Part shown: positions 8,227 through 18,806 of the stretch, in pieces | How positions within the stretch are numbered: position 1 is the first letter of the stretch | Layout: each line of letters starts with the position of its first letter | Position numbers and translations under genes: made by a program | Notes under the pieces: model-generated | Databases searched by the model: none | What the model saw: only the letters and a program-made list of their open reading frames with translations | Told to the model about the DNA's origin: nothing | Assembly: GCF_013106755.1 (NCBI RefSeq) | Contig: NZ_WHPF01000006.1 | Span: 331,072-395,071 of the forward strand | DNA: 64,000 nt | Origin: Limnovirga soli | GTDB taxonomy: Bacteria > Bacteroidota > Bacteroidia > Chitinophagales > Chitinophagaceae | Direction of reading: 5' to 3'

Positions 8227-8979
8227 ATGAGTATAACGGTATATATATTATTATTTTTTAGTGCTTTTATTGGCAGCGTAATAAACGCCATTGCCGGCGG
8301 GGGCAGTTTTTTTACTTTTCCCGCCTTAATATTTGCAGGTGTACCAATTTTAAATGCAAATGCCACCAGTACAGTAGCATTATGGCCAGGTGCTGTTTCC
8401 AGTGCTTTTACCTACCGCAAAAAACTACAAATAGACAAGAAAAAACTTATCACATTTGCCATAATTAGCCTGGTGGGCAGTATAGCAGGCACCGTACTTT
8501 TATTAATAACACCATCTGATATTTTAAAAAAAATTCTACCCTATTTAATGCTGATTGCCACCTTATTGCTGGCGTTTAAAAAACAACTGGCAGGCAATAA
8601 AACCATTGGTACCGCATCAGCTAATAATGCAGCTTTTATTAATATATTGCAATTTATAATTGCGGTATATGGAGGGTATTTTGGAGGTGGAATAGGCATA
8701 TTAATGCTCGCTGCTTTTCACCTGATGGGTTTTACAGATTTGTTGCAAATGAATGCCTTAAAAACAGTATTGGCTGCCCTTATAAATGGGGCTGCTGTTG
8801 TATTATTTACTGTTACCCAACAAGTAATTTGGCCAGTAGCAGTAGTAATGTTGGTAGGTGGTATAATTGGCGGATATACCGGCGCCTTTATTGGCAGTAA
8901 AATATCGGCTGTGTTGTTAAACCGTTTTATTATTACCGTTGGAATTTTTCTCACCATCTGGTTTTTTACGCACCAATAA
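8227..8979 (+). CDS. TauE/SafE family membrane permease
   Basis: A 250-residue polytopic protein with about eight hydrophobic helices. The N-terminal block FIGSVINAIAGGGSFFTFPALIFAGVP and the internal repeat GGYFGGGIGILMLAAF are the two duplicated signatures of the TauE/SafE (DUF81) family, proposed to export sulfite, sulfoacetate or other small anions. It stands alone, with no sulfur-metabolism gene in reach, so the substrate cannot be inferred. Confidence 0.88.
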   Translation: MSITVYILLFFSAFIGSVINAIAGGGSFFTFPALIFAGVPILNANATSTVALWPGAVSSAFTYRKKLQIDKKKLITFAIISLVGSIAGTVLLLITPSDILKKILPYLMLIATLLLAFKKQLAGNKTIGTASANNAAFINILQFIIAVYGGYFGGGIGILMLAAFHLMGFTDLLQMNALKTVLAALINGAAVVLFTVTQQVIWPVAVVMLVGGIIGGYTGAFIGSKISAVLLNRFIITVGIFLTIWFFTHQ

Positions 8980-9034
8980 ATATTACACAGTATCATTTTT
9001 ATGGGCCCGGCTTTAGTATAAGCATTGGGCTATA

Positions 9035-9049
9035 CTTGCGTCGCACACT
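9035..9049 (+). repeat. dispersed repeat core, copy 4 (right-truncated)
   Basis: CTTGCGTCGCACACTG then CAG instead of TTGTAC. The same junction CACACTGCAG occurs at 54878-54887, so this is a subtype rather than random decay. Preceded by GGGCCCGGC. Confidence 0.8.
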
Positions 9050-9113
9050 GCAGGGTTTGGGTTATAACCCAGCTAAAAAATGCTATTAATTTCGCTTGCC
9101 CAATTTTTGTATT

Positions 9114-9191
9114 GCGTTAGGGATTGCAGCGTAAAGCCCACAGCACAGCGAGGACTTGTAGCGTAAAGCCCGGCCCTTTTGGGCAACGCCC
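9114..9191. repeat. GC-rich dispersed repeat, second family, copy 2
   Basis: Begins GCGTTAGGGATT and ends GGGCAACGCCC. Internal direct repeats are GCAGCGTAAAGCCC and GTAGCGTAAAGCCC. Both inner units carry the same G-to-T change relative to copy 1, which suggests the two halves are kept matched. Confidence 0.85.
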
Positions 9192-9429
9192 TATTTCAAA
9201 TGCAACATAGCAAATAAAATACACAAATGTAAATGGCTTAATATCAATATAATAGGCTATTTCTGTCGCTAATTTTTGTCATCGAATTTATACTACACAA
9301 ATACCTTTTCGGCTACTACTATACTACTTATGTATTTATAACAACTTCGTGTAAGATTTTAAAGAAGCCCTGTAAAACCAGTAAACAACAACCGTTTACA
9401 TGTTAACGGGTTAGAAAAAAATCACTAAC

Positions 9430-12400
9430 ATGACACCCTACCTATCGTATAAAAAACTATTGATATTTGCCTTTGCAATACTTTTTGCCGGCCTGGCAAA
9501 TGCGCAACTAAAAGCTGGGTTTACTGCTGATAAAACTGCAGGATGTGCCCCCCTGATTGTGCATTTTCAGGATGTTTCTACTGGTAGCGCCACCAGCTAT
9601 AAATGGGATCTTGGAAATGGTGTAGTAACCACCGCACAAAACCCTAATACAGTATATTTTAATCCCGGTAGTTATACAGTAAAACTGGTAATTACCAAAA
9701 CTGGTGGTAAGGACAGCATTATAAAAACCGCCTACATAAATGTTTACGATAAACCGGCACCTGATTTTAGCATCTCCAACCCAACCGGATGTATACCATT
9801 AACAGTAAATTTCACCGACAAAAGTAAAGCTGGCGCCGGCACAATAAGTAATTGGTTTTGGGATTTTGGAGATGGTAATATAGCAAGTACTGCAAATACT
9901 TCACATGTGTATACAACATCGGGGAGCAATACTGTTGTGTTGCAGGTTACCAACAGCTTTGGTTGTAAAAATGAAATTACCAAACCGGCGGCTATTAATG
10001 CATCAGATGGCGTAACAGCCGATTTTAGTTATGTTAGTCCGGATGTGTGCAATTTTCCCTCACCAGTACAATTTACCAATAACTGTAAGGGAACAGGTGT
10101 TTTAAAATACAACTGGAATTTTGGAGATTCTACCAGCAGTACCCAAACATCACCATCGCATATATATAACAAGACAGGCACTTATTCAGTTAAGTTAACC
10201 GTAAGCAATGCCAATGGCTGTACCGATATTATCACCAAACAAATTACCATTTTACATGCGCAGGCATCATTTACCGCAGCAGATACTACCTGTTTAGGTA
10301 CCAATGTTTTATTTACCAGTACAACAAATCCAAGTCCCGCCTCAGTTGTTTGGGATTTTGGTGACGGTTCAAGCGCAACTGCCGTAAATGGTAGCCATAC
10401 TTATAATACTGTGGGCACATATCAGGTACTAATGGTAAGTAATTTTGCAGGTGGATGCTCAGATTCTGTAATCAAAAAAATTACTGTTGTATCGGGGCCG
10501 GTGGCTGCGTTTGGCGCTTTAGACTCAGTTAGCTGCGCTATTCCATTTAAAGCTACTTTTCAAAACAAATCAACCGGATCCGGCAACACCTATAAATGGG
10601 ATTTTGGTGATGGAAAAACAGCATCAGGTGTAATACCACCAAATAATTATACGGCTTATGGCAGTTACAATGTAACACTTACAGCTACCAATAAATATGG
10701 CTGTACAGACACAAAAACCATAAACAATTGTGTTGTTCTTTCACCAATGACTATTACAGGTATTAGCGGTATTAACGACAAAAGAAAATGTATTCCATTA
10801 ACCATTGACCCACAGGTAATGGTTAATGGCATTTACAGCATAACCAAATACAACTGGAATTTTGGAGATGGTGCCACTTCTACTTTGGCAAACCCTACAC
10901 ATATTTATACAAAAGAGGGTAATTATATTATTACTGTTACCATAGAAACTATTGACGGTTGTAGCGCAACTTATACTATGCCAGAGGCAATATCACTTGG
11001 TCATAGACCAACCGCTGATTTTACCGTAAGTGATACGGCAATATGTTATAACCAGTTTATTACTGCCACCAGTACCTCTACCAATGGCCCCATTGATTAT
11101 TTACAATGGAATGGTATGGCAATTGAGCCCGGCAGTAATAGTTTCACCAAATTAAGATTCTCTGATACCGGTTATTTCTCAATAACCCTAAAAGCGTTTA
11201 ATAATTTGTGTGCCGATACAATCACCAAAACCAATATTGTATATGTAAAAGGACCCAAAGCCAGGTTTAGTTTTACGCAAACTTGTATAAATAAAACTGA
11301 TGTAGGTTTTACCGATAATTCTGTGGCTGGGTTAACCAGAATATGGGATTTTGGTGATGGTACAACTGATAATACCCTAACACCGTTACATTCATTTGAT
11401 ACTTCAGGTATTTATACAGTTACAATGCATTCCATTAACGGAACCTGTAATGATTCAACCACTTCAACTGTAAGGGTAATTAGCGATAAAGGTGCTATTG
11501 CAGTTTCTAAAACCGAATTTTGTCGCAATGAAAATATTAACCTGAATATATTAAATGTAGATGCTGCAAACTTCTCTGCCATCACCTGGAATATGGGTAA
11601 TGGGGATATTTTTACCACCAGTTCTATTAATACTGCTTATACCTACACCAATTCTGGTGATTATAAAATAACTGCTATTTTGCTGGATAAAAATAATTGC
11701 AGCGACACCATAATTTTTTCAGATACGATACATGTATATGGTGGTGTGGCTAATTTTAAAACTTCGGTTACAGGCGCCTGCCAAAATAATAGTATTGATT
11801 TTTTAGACGCATCAGTAAACACCACAAAATATCCAATTGTATCTTGGTCATGGAATTTTGGTGATGGTAATACTCAAAAAAACACCACTCCAATTGTTAG
11901 TTTTTCCCATCAATATAAAGATACCGGCTACTTTAGTGCAAGCCTTGTAATAAAAGATGCATTTGGTTGCACTGACAGTATGGGTAAATCAAATCTTATT
12001 CTTATTACCAGACCTTATAGTGCTTTTAGTTTAAGTGATAGTATAGTTTGCCCCGGAAAAAATATTCAGTTTACTGATAATTCCACTGGCCGTAGCCTAA
12101 GCTATACATGGCATATGGGTGATGGCTACCAAATTTCCGGATATTCCAATCCAACTTATGGTTATACAATACCTGGCACCTACTCACCAGTACTCTCCAT
12201 AAAAGATATCAATGGCTGTATGGATTCTGTACATGCTCCATTTAATGTAAAAGTTGCATTTCCTAAAATCAACTATTCAATCAGTGATTCATTTGCGGTT
12301 TGCCCACCATTAATGGTAAACTTTACCAACAGCTCTTCCTTATATAATACGCTAACCTGGGATTTTGGTGATGGCAGTTTTTCAAACCAATTATCACCAA

Positions 12401-14253
12401 CACATTTATATACCTATCCCGGCATTTATAAAGCCAAACTGGTGATTAGCGGCAATGGTGTTTGTACAGATTCTCTTGTAAGAACCATTACCATTAAAGG
12501 GCCTACCGGGCAATTACAATACGATAGCTCAGCTGTTTGTTTGCCATTTGTTTCAACCATAAAAGTAAACTCCAAAAATGCAAGCGGCTATTATTGGGAT
12601 TATGGTGATGGCACAACTGAATCAAATAATCTAAACGTGGTTAAACACAGTTATACCACTGGTGAATTTGTTCCCAAAATAATATTATCCGATATAGATG
12701 GCTGCAAAGTGCCTATTATTGGGAAAGACACCCTTAAGGTTTTTGACCTGAATACACAGTTTAAAGCTGACAGACTGGTAATTTGCGATTCTGGTGCCGT
12801 TTTATTTACCAATTTCTCAGCCACCAACGATAGTATTACCAAAACACAATGGAATATTAATAATAATTCAGTTTTAAATGGTATGGAAGTATACCATCAG
12901 TTTAATACTACCGGCACTTATAATATAACCATGACAACCACTACACTGCATGGCTGTAAAGACAGTATTAATTTTACCCAACCTATAAAAGTTGTAGCAA
13001 GTCCGGTTATAAGTATTAGTGCAAAAAGCGATTATTGTGTACAGGATTATTTTAATATAAATGGAAATGAAGATATAAAAGACACTTCTGCACTTGCATG
13101 GATATGGGATTTTAAAAACGGCATTACCAATACCAATAAAAAGGTAGATTCGATGGTATACCAAACTGCCGGCTTATATAAGGTTTCATTAACCGCCACC
13201 AACAGTAGTGGATGCGCCACCACTGTATATCAGGATGTAAATGCCAGGCCCTTGCCATTTCTTGATGCCGGGATAGATACAGTAATTTGCAGGTATACCA
13301 GTTATGCGCTTGCTCCAAGTTATATTGATGCCTACAATTGGAAATCTGATATTTCTATCAAGTGTGTAGATTGCAGAAATCCGGTGGTATCTCCAGATAG
13401 TACCAGATATTATTATTTGCTTGGTAAAGACCAATATGGTTGCAGGGCCACAGACTCTGTTAAAATTACGGTGGTACAACCTTCTTCCGTTTCTGTTTCA
13501 AGAAGTGATACCATTTGTTTGGGCCAGCAAATTAAATTTACAGCCAATGGTACCGATAATTATCAATGGTATCCCAGCTTATATCTTAGCAATGCCAATG
13601 CCGCCAACCCTGTTTGTAACCCTGGTAAAGACACTACCATGACCTATACCGTAATTGGCAGTGATTATAAAAAATGCTTTAGCGATACAGGAAAAATAAA
13701 TGTAAAAGTATACCCCATTCCTGCAATCAATTTTGCAGAAAAGGAAATTACCATGCCAAGTGGTGGAAATATTCAATTAAAAGCGGTAACCTCCCCCGAC
13801 GTTAAGTATTGGCGCTGGACACCACAATACGGTTTAAGCAATGCCCTAATTGCCAACCCGCTGGCTGCACCAAAAGCAACTACTACTTATACCTGTACCG
13901 CCACCAACGACGGAGGTTGTACCAGTTTAACCCAGTTAACTATTAATGTAGTTTGCGGCAATAACAATTATTTTATACCCAACACCTTCTCTCCTAATAA
14001 CGATGGTGTAAACGATCAGTTTTATGTAAGGGGTAATGGCTTATTCAACATAAAAAGCTTTATGATTTTTAACAGGCTTGGTCAACAGGTTTATGCCATT
14101 CAAAACACCACCGCCAACAAAGCAAGTGATGGCTGGAACGGCACCTACAAAGGCTCACCAGTAGACCCTGATGTTTATATTTATATGATAGAAATTATTT
14201 GCGAAAACAATACAGTTATTCCTGTTAAGGGTAGTATTACCTTACTACGGTAG
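9430..14253 (+). CDS. giant PKD-repeat surface protein with T9SS type B sorting domain
   Basis: A 1607-residue exported protein: signal peptide to ANAQ, then about fifteen PKD-type modules of about 85 residues. Most have the WDFGDG or WNFGDG core and a conserved cysteine near each start. Several are atypical (LQWNGM, WNMGNG, WHMGDG, WNINNN, WDFKNG). Two or three Ig-like modules follow. The end, from YFIPNTFSPNNDGVNDQF to VPVKGSITLLR, is the gliding-motility-type C-terminal domain that directs secretion by the type IX system. Such proteins act as adhesins or as large surface scaffolds. The cysteines could form one disulfide per module. No enzymatic domain is visible. Confidence 0.93.
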   Translation: MTPYLSYKKLLIFAFAILFAGLANAQLKAGFTADKTAGCAPLIVHFQDVSTGSATSYKWDLGNGVVTTAQNPNTVYFNPGSYTVKLVITKTGGKDSIIKTAYINVYDKPAPDFSISNPTGCIPLTVNFTDKSKAGAGTISNWFWDFGDGNIASTANTSHVYTTSGSNTVVLQVTNSFGCKNEITKPAAINASDGVTADFSYVSPDVCNFPSPVQFTNNCKGTGVLKYNWNFGDSTSSTQTSPSHIYNKTGTYSVKLTVSNANGCTDIITKQITILHAQASFTAADTTCLGTNVLFTSTTNPSPASVVWDFGDGSSATAVNGSHTYNTVGTYQVLMVSNFAGGCSDSVIKKITVVSGPVAAFGALDSVSCAIPFKATFQNKSTGSGNTYKWDFGDGKTASGVIPPNNYTAYGSYNVTLTATNKYGCTDTKTINNCVVLSPMTITGISGINDKRKCIPLTIDPQVMVNGIYSITKYNWNFGDGATSTLANPTHIYTKEGNYIITVTIETIDGCSATYTMPEAISLGHRPTADFTVSDTAICYNQFITATSTSTNGPIDYLQWNGMAIEPGSNSFTKLRFSDTGYFSITLKAFNNLCADTITKTNIVYVKGPKARFSFTQTCINKTDVGFTDNSVAGLTRIWDFGDGTTDNTLTPLHSFDTSGIYTVTMHSINGTCNDSTTSTVRVISDKGAIAVSKTEFCRNENINLNILNVDAANFSAITWNMGNGDIFTTSSINTAYTYTNSGDYKITAILLDKNNCSDTIIFSDTIHVYGGVANFKTSVTGACQNNSIDFLDASVNTTKYPIVSWSWNFGDGNTQKNTTPIVSFSHQYKDTGYFSASLVIKDAFGCTDSMGKSNLILITRPYSAFSLSDSIVCPGKNIQFTDNSTGRSLSYTWHMGDGYQISGYSNPTYGYTIPGTYSPVLSIKDINGCMDSVHAPFNVKVAFPKINYSISDSFAVCPPLMVNFTNSSSLYNTLTWDFGDGSFSNQLSPTHLYTYPGIYKAKLVISGNGVCTDSLVRTITIKGPTGQLQYDSSAVCLPFVSTIKVNSKNASGYYWDYGDGTTESNNLNVVKHSYTTGEFVPKIILSDIDGCKVPIIGKDTLKVFDLNTQFKADRLVICDSGAVLFTNFSATNDSITKTQWNINNNSVLNGMEVYHQFNTTGTYNITMTTTTLHGCKDSINFTQPIKVVASPVISISAKSDYCVQDYFNINGNEDIKDTSALAWIWDFKNGITNTNKKVDSMVYQTAGLYKVSLTATNSSGCATTVYQDVNARPLPFLDAGIDTVICRYTSYALAPSYIDAYNWKSDISIKCVDCRNPVVSPDSTRYYYLLGKDQYGCRATDSVKITVVQPSSVSVSRSDTICLGQQIKFTANGTDNYQWYPSLYLSNANAANPVCNPGKDTTMTYTVIGSDYKKCFSDTGKINVKVYPIPAINFAEKEITMPSGGNIQLKAVTSPDVKYWRWTPQYGLSNALIANPLAAPKATTTYTCTATNDGGCTSLTQLTINVVCGNNNYFIPNTFSPNNDGVNDQFYVRGNGLFNIKSFMIFNRLGQQVYAIQNTTANKASDGWNGTYKGSPVDPDVYIYMIEIICENNTVIPVKGSITLLR

Positions 14254-14278
14254 TATATTGCCGAAGTAAATTACAGGC

Positions 14279-14298
14279 GTACAAGTGTGCCACGCAAG
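14279..14298 (-). repeat. dispersed repeat core, copy 5
   Basis: Reverse-strand core with one change (GTGTGCCACGCAAG). Forms an inverted pair with copy 6, but in the opposite arrangement to the other pairs: the CTTGTAC ends point outward. Confidence 0.82.
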
Positions 14299-14380
14299 AA
14301 AAGCTGACACAATAACCACTTGCCGGGCTCAATAAACTAATTATTGTGTACCCGGCAATTTTATTTCTATGGTGCCTGGT

Positions 14381-14399
14381 TGCGTCGCACACTTGTACT
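14381..14399 (+). repeat. dispersed repeat core, copy 6
   Basis: TTGCGTCGCACACTTGTAC. Between copies 5 and 6 lies TTGCCGGGC and, 30 bp on, CCCGGCAA, giving a further inverted repeat and a nested palindromic unit of about 120 bp. Confidence 0.85.
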
Positions 14400-14512
14400 C
14401 TATAACAATATTGAGCAAAAAACAAGATGAAAATGTGGCAAATAGCATTTTTATTATTAGTTTTATTTAACTGTTATAACACAGCAAAAAAATCCGTACA
14501 ATTTTAACCCTG

Positions 14513-16423
14513 ATGACAATTGAAACGCCATATATCCTGCTTATTGTAAAAGAAGAGGCGAACCTCTTAGGTGTAAAAGATGCTGTGATAAAGGCAGAAA
14601 ACAATAGCATTGTTTCGGCATTTCAACAATCGCAGGAAGCTTTATCAAAACTGGCAACGGCTAACTTTCATTGTATAATTGTAGACTATAATTTACCAGA
14701 TGCCAACGGGCTTGATGTGGTAAAGCAAATTGTAAAAGCCAATGATCAGGTACCAGTAATTTTATTACTTCCGTTTGAGGATGAAGACATTGCTGATCTG
14801 GCTTATATGTATGGTGTTTACGAGGTTTTTAATATGGATGTAATTTCAAAACCTGTTTTCACCAATGCCATACGCTGGGCGTTAAAATATTATGATGCTA
14901 CCTATAAAATTCAAAATTCAAAAAAAGCAGTAGCACAGGCATTAAAGGTAAAAGGCGATTTTCTTAATAACATGAGCCACGAAATAAGAACGCCTATGAA
15001 TGGCATTATGGGGCTTACTGATATTTTAAGCGAAACAAAACTTGACAGTCAACAGCAGGAGCTGGTGCTGCTTATTCAACAACAAAGCGAGCATTTATTA
15101 CATTTATTGAATGATATTCTTGATTTTTCCAATATACAATCAGGTAAAATAACAGTTGAAAAAAATCCTTTCTTTTTTAGGGAAACCATACAACAGGTTT
15201 TGAATGAAATAGCTCCCAAAGCAATAGCCAAGCAACTTGCTTTTAATGTACAAATTGACGAAACCCTGCCGCAGCAATTTGTTGGCGATGCGCGCCGGCT
15301 GCAACAAATTATAGCCAACCTGGCAAGCAATGCAGTAAAATTTACTGAAAAAGGAAGTGTAGAAGTTAAGATAAATGCAGTTAGCAGGCAATCTGATTTT
15401 TATATTGTTGACATAGTGATTACCGATACAGGAATTGGCATAGAACCCGGTTTAAAAGAAGCCATTTTTGAAAGTTTTAATCAGGGCAACAATGAAAAGA
15501 ACCGAAAATACACAGGTATTGGTTTAGGGCTTAGTATTACCAGCATTTTGGTAAATTCTATGGCGGGTAAAATTATGGTAGAAACTACACCAGGTAAGGG
15601 CGCCATGTTTGTTGTAAGGCTACCCCTATCTGTATACGATGCTGCTGATTTGGCTAACAGGGAAACTAATGACAACAGTAAAACCGGCAAACTATCATCA
15701 CTACATGTGCTTATTGCCGAGGATAATGAAATAAACCAATTGCAGTTAAAGTACCTAATGAAAAAATGGGATATTACCACCAGTATTGCCAATAACGGGC
15801 TGGAAGCGCTTGCCCTTTTAGAAAAGGAACAATTTAACCTGGTGCTTATGGATATTCAAATGCCCGAAATGGATGGTTATACCGCAACAGCAGCTATTCG
15901 AAAAACCTATAATAAAAAAAGGCTCCCGGTAATAGCAATGACGGCCAATGCCTTTTTGATAGACGAAAGCAAATGCCTTGAAGCAGGCATGAACGATTAT
16001 ATTCTAAAACCCTTTAAACAAACTGAATTGTATAATAAACTTGCAGAATTTGTAACCATAAATGCCATGGCACCACATGAATCTTCAATTGACATAGATA
16101 ATATAACTCCTGATTTAAAAATGATCAAGGAAATTGCGGATGGCAATGAAGAATTTGAAAAGGAGATGATCAATATGTTTAAAACTATTGTACCTCCGGA
16201 ACTGGAAAAGCTGGGGAATGCTATTGAAAAGGCCGATTATACTACTATCCGCTCATTATCACATAAATTAAAATCTTCAATTGGCATGATGGGGCTTGAC
16301 GTATTGTTAAAACCCTTAAGTATTATGGAAGCAAAGGCCAAAGATCAGATTGACCTTGATATTATTACCCAATATTTTAAAACAATTGAAAGTGCGTGTA
16401 CGAATGTTATAAATAAATTATAG
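14513..16423 (+). CDS. hybrid histidine kinase (REC-HisKA-HATPase-REC-Hpt)
   Basis: A 636-residue soluble phosphorelay kinase with no membrane helix. An N-terminal receiver (about 5-125) has phosphoacceptor Asp58 in IIVDYN and Lys113. HisKA has His156 in NNMSHEIRTPMNG. The ATPase domain shows NLASNAVKF, DTGIGI and GIGLGLS. A second receiver (398-512) has Asp447 in LVLMDIQMPEMDG. A C-terminal Hpt domain carries His584 in LSHKLKSS. The N-terminal receiver implies that it is driven by another kinase, and the Hpt could pass phosphate to the stand-alone receiver at 20631. It opens a polysaccharide-type locus, which suggests control of that system. Confidence 0.93.
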   Translation: MTIETPYILLIVKEEANLLGVKDAVIKAENNSIVSAFQQSQEALSKLATANFHCIIVDYNLPDANGLDVVKQIVKANDQVPVILLLPFEDEDIADLAYMYGVYEVFNMDVISKPVFTNAIRWALKYYDATYKIQNSKKAVAQALKVKGDFLNNMSHEIRTPMNGIMGLTDILSETKLDSQQQELVLLIQQQSEHLLHLLNDILDFSNIQSGKITVEKNPFFFRETIQQVLNEIAPKAIAKQLAFNVQIDETLPQQFVGDARRLQQIIANLASNAVKFTEKGSVEVKINAVSRQSDFYIVDIVITDTGIGIEPGLKEAIFESFNQGNNEKNRKYTGIGLGLSITSILVNSMAGKIMVETTPGKGAMFVVRLPLSVYDAADLANRETNDNSKTGKLSSLHVLIAEDNEINQLQLKYLMKKWDITTSIANNGLEALALLEKEQFNLVLMDIQMPEMDGYTATAAIRKTYNKKRLPVIAMTANAFLIDESKCLEAGMNDYILKPFKQTELYNKLAEFVTINAMAPHESSIDIDNITPDLKMIKEIADGNEEFEKEMINMFKTIVPPELEKLGNAIEKADYTTIRSLSHKLKSSIGMMGLDVLLKPLSIMEAKAKDQIDLDIITQYFKTIESACTNVINKL

Positions 16424-16514
16424 TATATTTAATAAAAAATCCGTTATCCAAACTTTGTTGCAGGTGAACCTTTTGCTTTAGCAACATATCAATCATCCAA
16501 ACAATATCCAATCT

Positions 16515-18566
16515 ATGAAAGAAGTTATCACCACAAAACCAACTTTCATTTCCAAATTTAAAAATTCTCTTATTGCTTTTTCGGGTATTTCTATGGTTTG
16601 GCTATTACTATTACTGCTACTAAGTATGTACGAAATAGTGCTAAACACCGTTAACAACGATCTTAACAATGAAGCATTTTATGTAATTGTTGCCAGCATA
16701 TTTAATGCTACACTTTTTTGGCTAAAATGTTATAGTGTTTTATACCTAATATTTGTTTTTGTACATTACTTTTCCAGTCGCCTTGCTTATACCATTATCA
16801 GCATCTGCCTCATCCTTTTAACTATCGGGCAAATTTCATTAATCAAATATTTCAACACGGCGTTCGTTCCTTTAGGTGCGGATTTGTTTGGATATTCTGC
16901 AGCAGATATACAGCAAACAGTTGGTGCATCTGGTAGTCTAAATTTCACATATATCTTAACCGTTCTTATAGCAATAGCATTAGTTATAATAGGGTTAAAG
17001 AAAGCAAAACACAGGTTTTCCTTATCATTTAAACCAGCACTATTCTTACTGCTAATTTCCCTACTATATGTATTTTCCAATATCAGGCCAACTCCATTCC
17101 AGTCAATTTTAAAAACCGAATTCACTAAAAATCTTTCCGTAAACAAAGACGATTACTTTCTTTCTACTACCTTCCAACATTTCTTTACCTCTGCCGATGA
17201 AGATGCAGCAATTTTTGCGCAAAGCTATACCGGTGGCTACTTCGCATCAGAATCTGAAAATGGAAAATTCTCCTATGTTGATGAAGAAAATTATCCCTTT
17301 TTACATAAAGAAACCACCAGCGATGTATTAAGCCCCTTTATAAACAAAGGCGAAACACCACCCAATATCGTTATCATACTGGTAGAAGGTTTAGGCCGGG
17401 CATTTGCCAATGATGGTGCCTATCTGGGTAATTTCACGCCATTTTTAGATTCATTATCAAATCAAAGCCTTTACTGGAAAAACTTTGTAAGCCAGGGGGG
17501 CAGAACATTTGCAGTACTTCCCTCAATACTTGGCTCATTGCCTTTTGCCAAAAACGGTTTTAATGAATTAGGTAATAATATGCCTAACCATCTATCCCTT
17601 ATAAGTCTTTTAAAACTTAATGGCTACAATTCCGCATTTTATTATGGTGGCGATGCACACTTTGACAACATGAGCTTATTTCTCCAAAAAAATGGAATTG
17701 GGGCTGTGAATGATGAAGCAACTTTTCCTAAAACATATGCAAAAATGCCAGCTTCATCAGAAGGCTTTACCTGGGGCTATGGGGATGAGAATCTGTTCAA
17801 ACGATATATGGAATTGCACGATAATGCCAACAATACCAAACCCAATCTTGATATTCTTTTAACGGTTTCTATGCATAGCCCGTTTCTTATAAACAACCCC
17901 GACACCTATTATAAACTTTTTGAACAAAGGCTAAAACAACAACAATTTTCCGATCAGGAAATGGACAATTACCGTAAATACAAAGCACAGTATGCCAGTA
18001 TAATGTATACCGATAAGGCATTACAACAATTCTTTAGCGCCTATAAAACCAAAAAAGAATATAACAATACCATCTTTGTCATTACCGGCGACCACCGTAT
18101 GCCCGAAATTCCTATCAGTTCTAAAATAGATCGTTATCATGTGCCGTTAATTATATATTCGCCACTATTAAAAAGAACAGCCACCTTTTCATCCATTTCT
18201 GCACATGTAGATATTACCCCTTCCCTATTGGCTTTTTTACACAGCAATTATAATTTTAAACAACCCACACTTACCTCCTGGCTTGGCACAGGTTTAGATA
18301 CTTCCAGGCAATTCGCAAACAATCATCAGTATGCATTAATGCAAACCAAAAACGATTTACTTGATTATATAGAAGGTAATTTTCATTTAAACGAAGGCAA
18401 CCTTTTTAGCCTGTCAGAAAATATGAATGAAAGTGCTTCAACAAATGCAGAAAATCAAAATAAACTTCAAACCGATTTTAGTTTATTCAAAAGCAAAAAC
18501 AATAAAATCACGAATGGCGCCAAATTAATTCCAGATTCAATTTACAACACCTATTTTCCACACTAG
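16515..18566 (+). CDS. LTA-synthase-like phosphotransferase / sulfatase-superfamily membrane protein
   Basis: A 683-residue inner-membrane protein with five N-terminal helices (about 20-45, 55-85, 90-112, 145-162, 172-190) and a periplasmic alkaline-phosphatase-superfamily domain. Metal and nucleophile positions are visible: Glu291 in IILVEGLG, Thr331 in SQGGRTFAVLPS and FVITGDHRMPE. This is the layout of LtaS, OpgB and EptA-type enzymes, with the Thr nucleophile of that group, which transfer phospho-glycerol or phospho-ethanolamine onto glycans or lipids. It lies 91 bp after the hybrid kinase and next to YaiO and GT2 genes, so decoration of an exported polysaccharide is a reasonable inference. 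Confidence 0.87.
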   Translation: MKEVITTKPTFISKFKNSLIAFSGISMVWLLLLLLLSMYEIVLNTVNNDLNNEAFYVIVASIFNATLFWLKCYSVLYLIFVFVHYFSSRLAYTIISICLILLTIGQISLIKYFNTAFVPLGADLFGYSAADIQQTVGASGSLNFTYILTVLIAIALVIIGLKKAKHRFSLSFKPALFLLLISLLYVFSNIRPTPFQSILKTEFTKNLSVNKDDYFLSTTFQHFFTSADEDAAIFAQSYTGGYFASESENGKFSYVDEENYPFLHKETTSDVLSPFINKGETPPNIVIILVEGLGRAFANDGAYLGNFTPFLDSLSNQSLYWKNFVSQGGRTFAVLPSILGSLPFAKNGFNELGNNMPNHLSLISLLKLNGYNSAFYYGGDAHFDNMSLFLQKNGIGAVNDEATFPKTYAKMPASSEGFTWGYGDENLFKRYMELHDNANNTKPNLDILLTVSMHSPFLINNPDTYYKLFEQRLKQQQFSDQEMDNYRKYKAQYASIMYTDKALQQFFSAYKTKKEYNNTIFVITGDHRMPEIPISSKIDRYHVPLIIYSPLLKRTATFSSISAHVDITPSLLAFLHSNYNFKQPTLTSWLGTGLDTSRQFANNHQYALMQTKNDLLDYIEGNFHLNEGNLFSLSENMNESASTNAENQNKLQTDFSLFKSKNNKITNGAKLIPDSIYNTYFPH

Positions 18567-18637
18567 CATTAGTTCAGTTTAATAAGTTTAATAAAATAAA
18601 ATTATTGCATAAGCAGCAGTGCATATGGCATCGCCGG

Positions 18638-18652
18638 TTGTGTCACTCACTT
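18638..18652 (+). repeat. dispersed repeat core, copy 7 (variant)
   Basis: GTTGTGTCACTCACTT, the TGTGTCACTCAC variant. It is preceded by GGCATCGCCG as in copy 1, so variant cores share the same flank. The right end is lost. Confidence 0.7.
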
Positions 18653-18748
18653 CAGAGTTCTTCATATATGGCAGCAAAATTGTTTGCAAAAATTACACAG
18701 GCATACCCACAATTAACAGGCATTTCAGGCATAAATGCATTAAATAAA

Positions 18749-18777
18749 AAGGCATTCATATTATTAATGAATGCCTT
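18749..18777 (-). terminator. intrinsic terminator of the YaiO gene
   Basis: AAGGCATTCAT / ATGAATGCCTT stem. On the minus strand it is followed by TTTTTATTTA, 30 bp past the stop codon. Confidence 0.82.
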
Positions 18778-18806
18778 AAATAAACTGACTATATCTTTAA
18801 ATATTC

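Larger units (their letters stand above)
8980..9429. other. 450-bp intergenic region with two repeat families
   Basis: Holds copy 4 of the dispersed core (9035-9049, truncated right end), immediately followed by copy 2 of the GC-rich repeat (9114-9191). The last 240 bp are AT-rich leader of the giant PKD gene, with no clear TAnnTTTG box. Confidence 0.7.
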
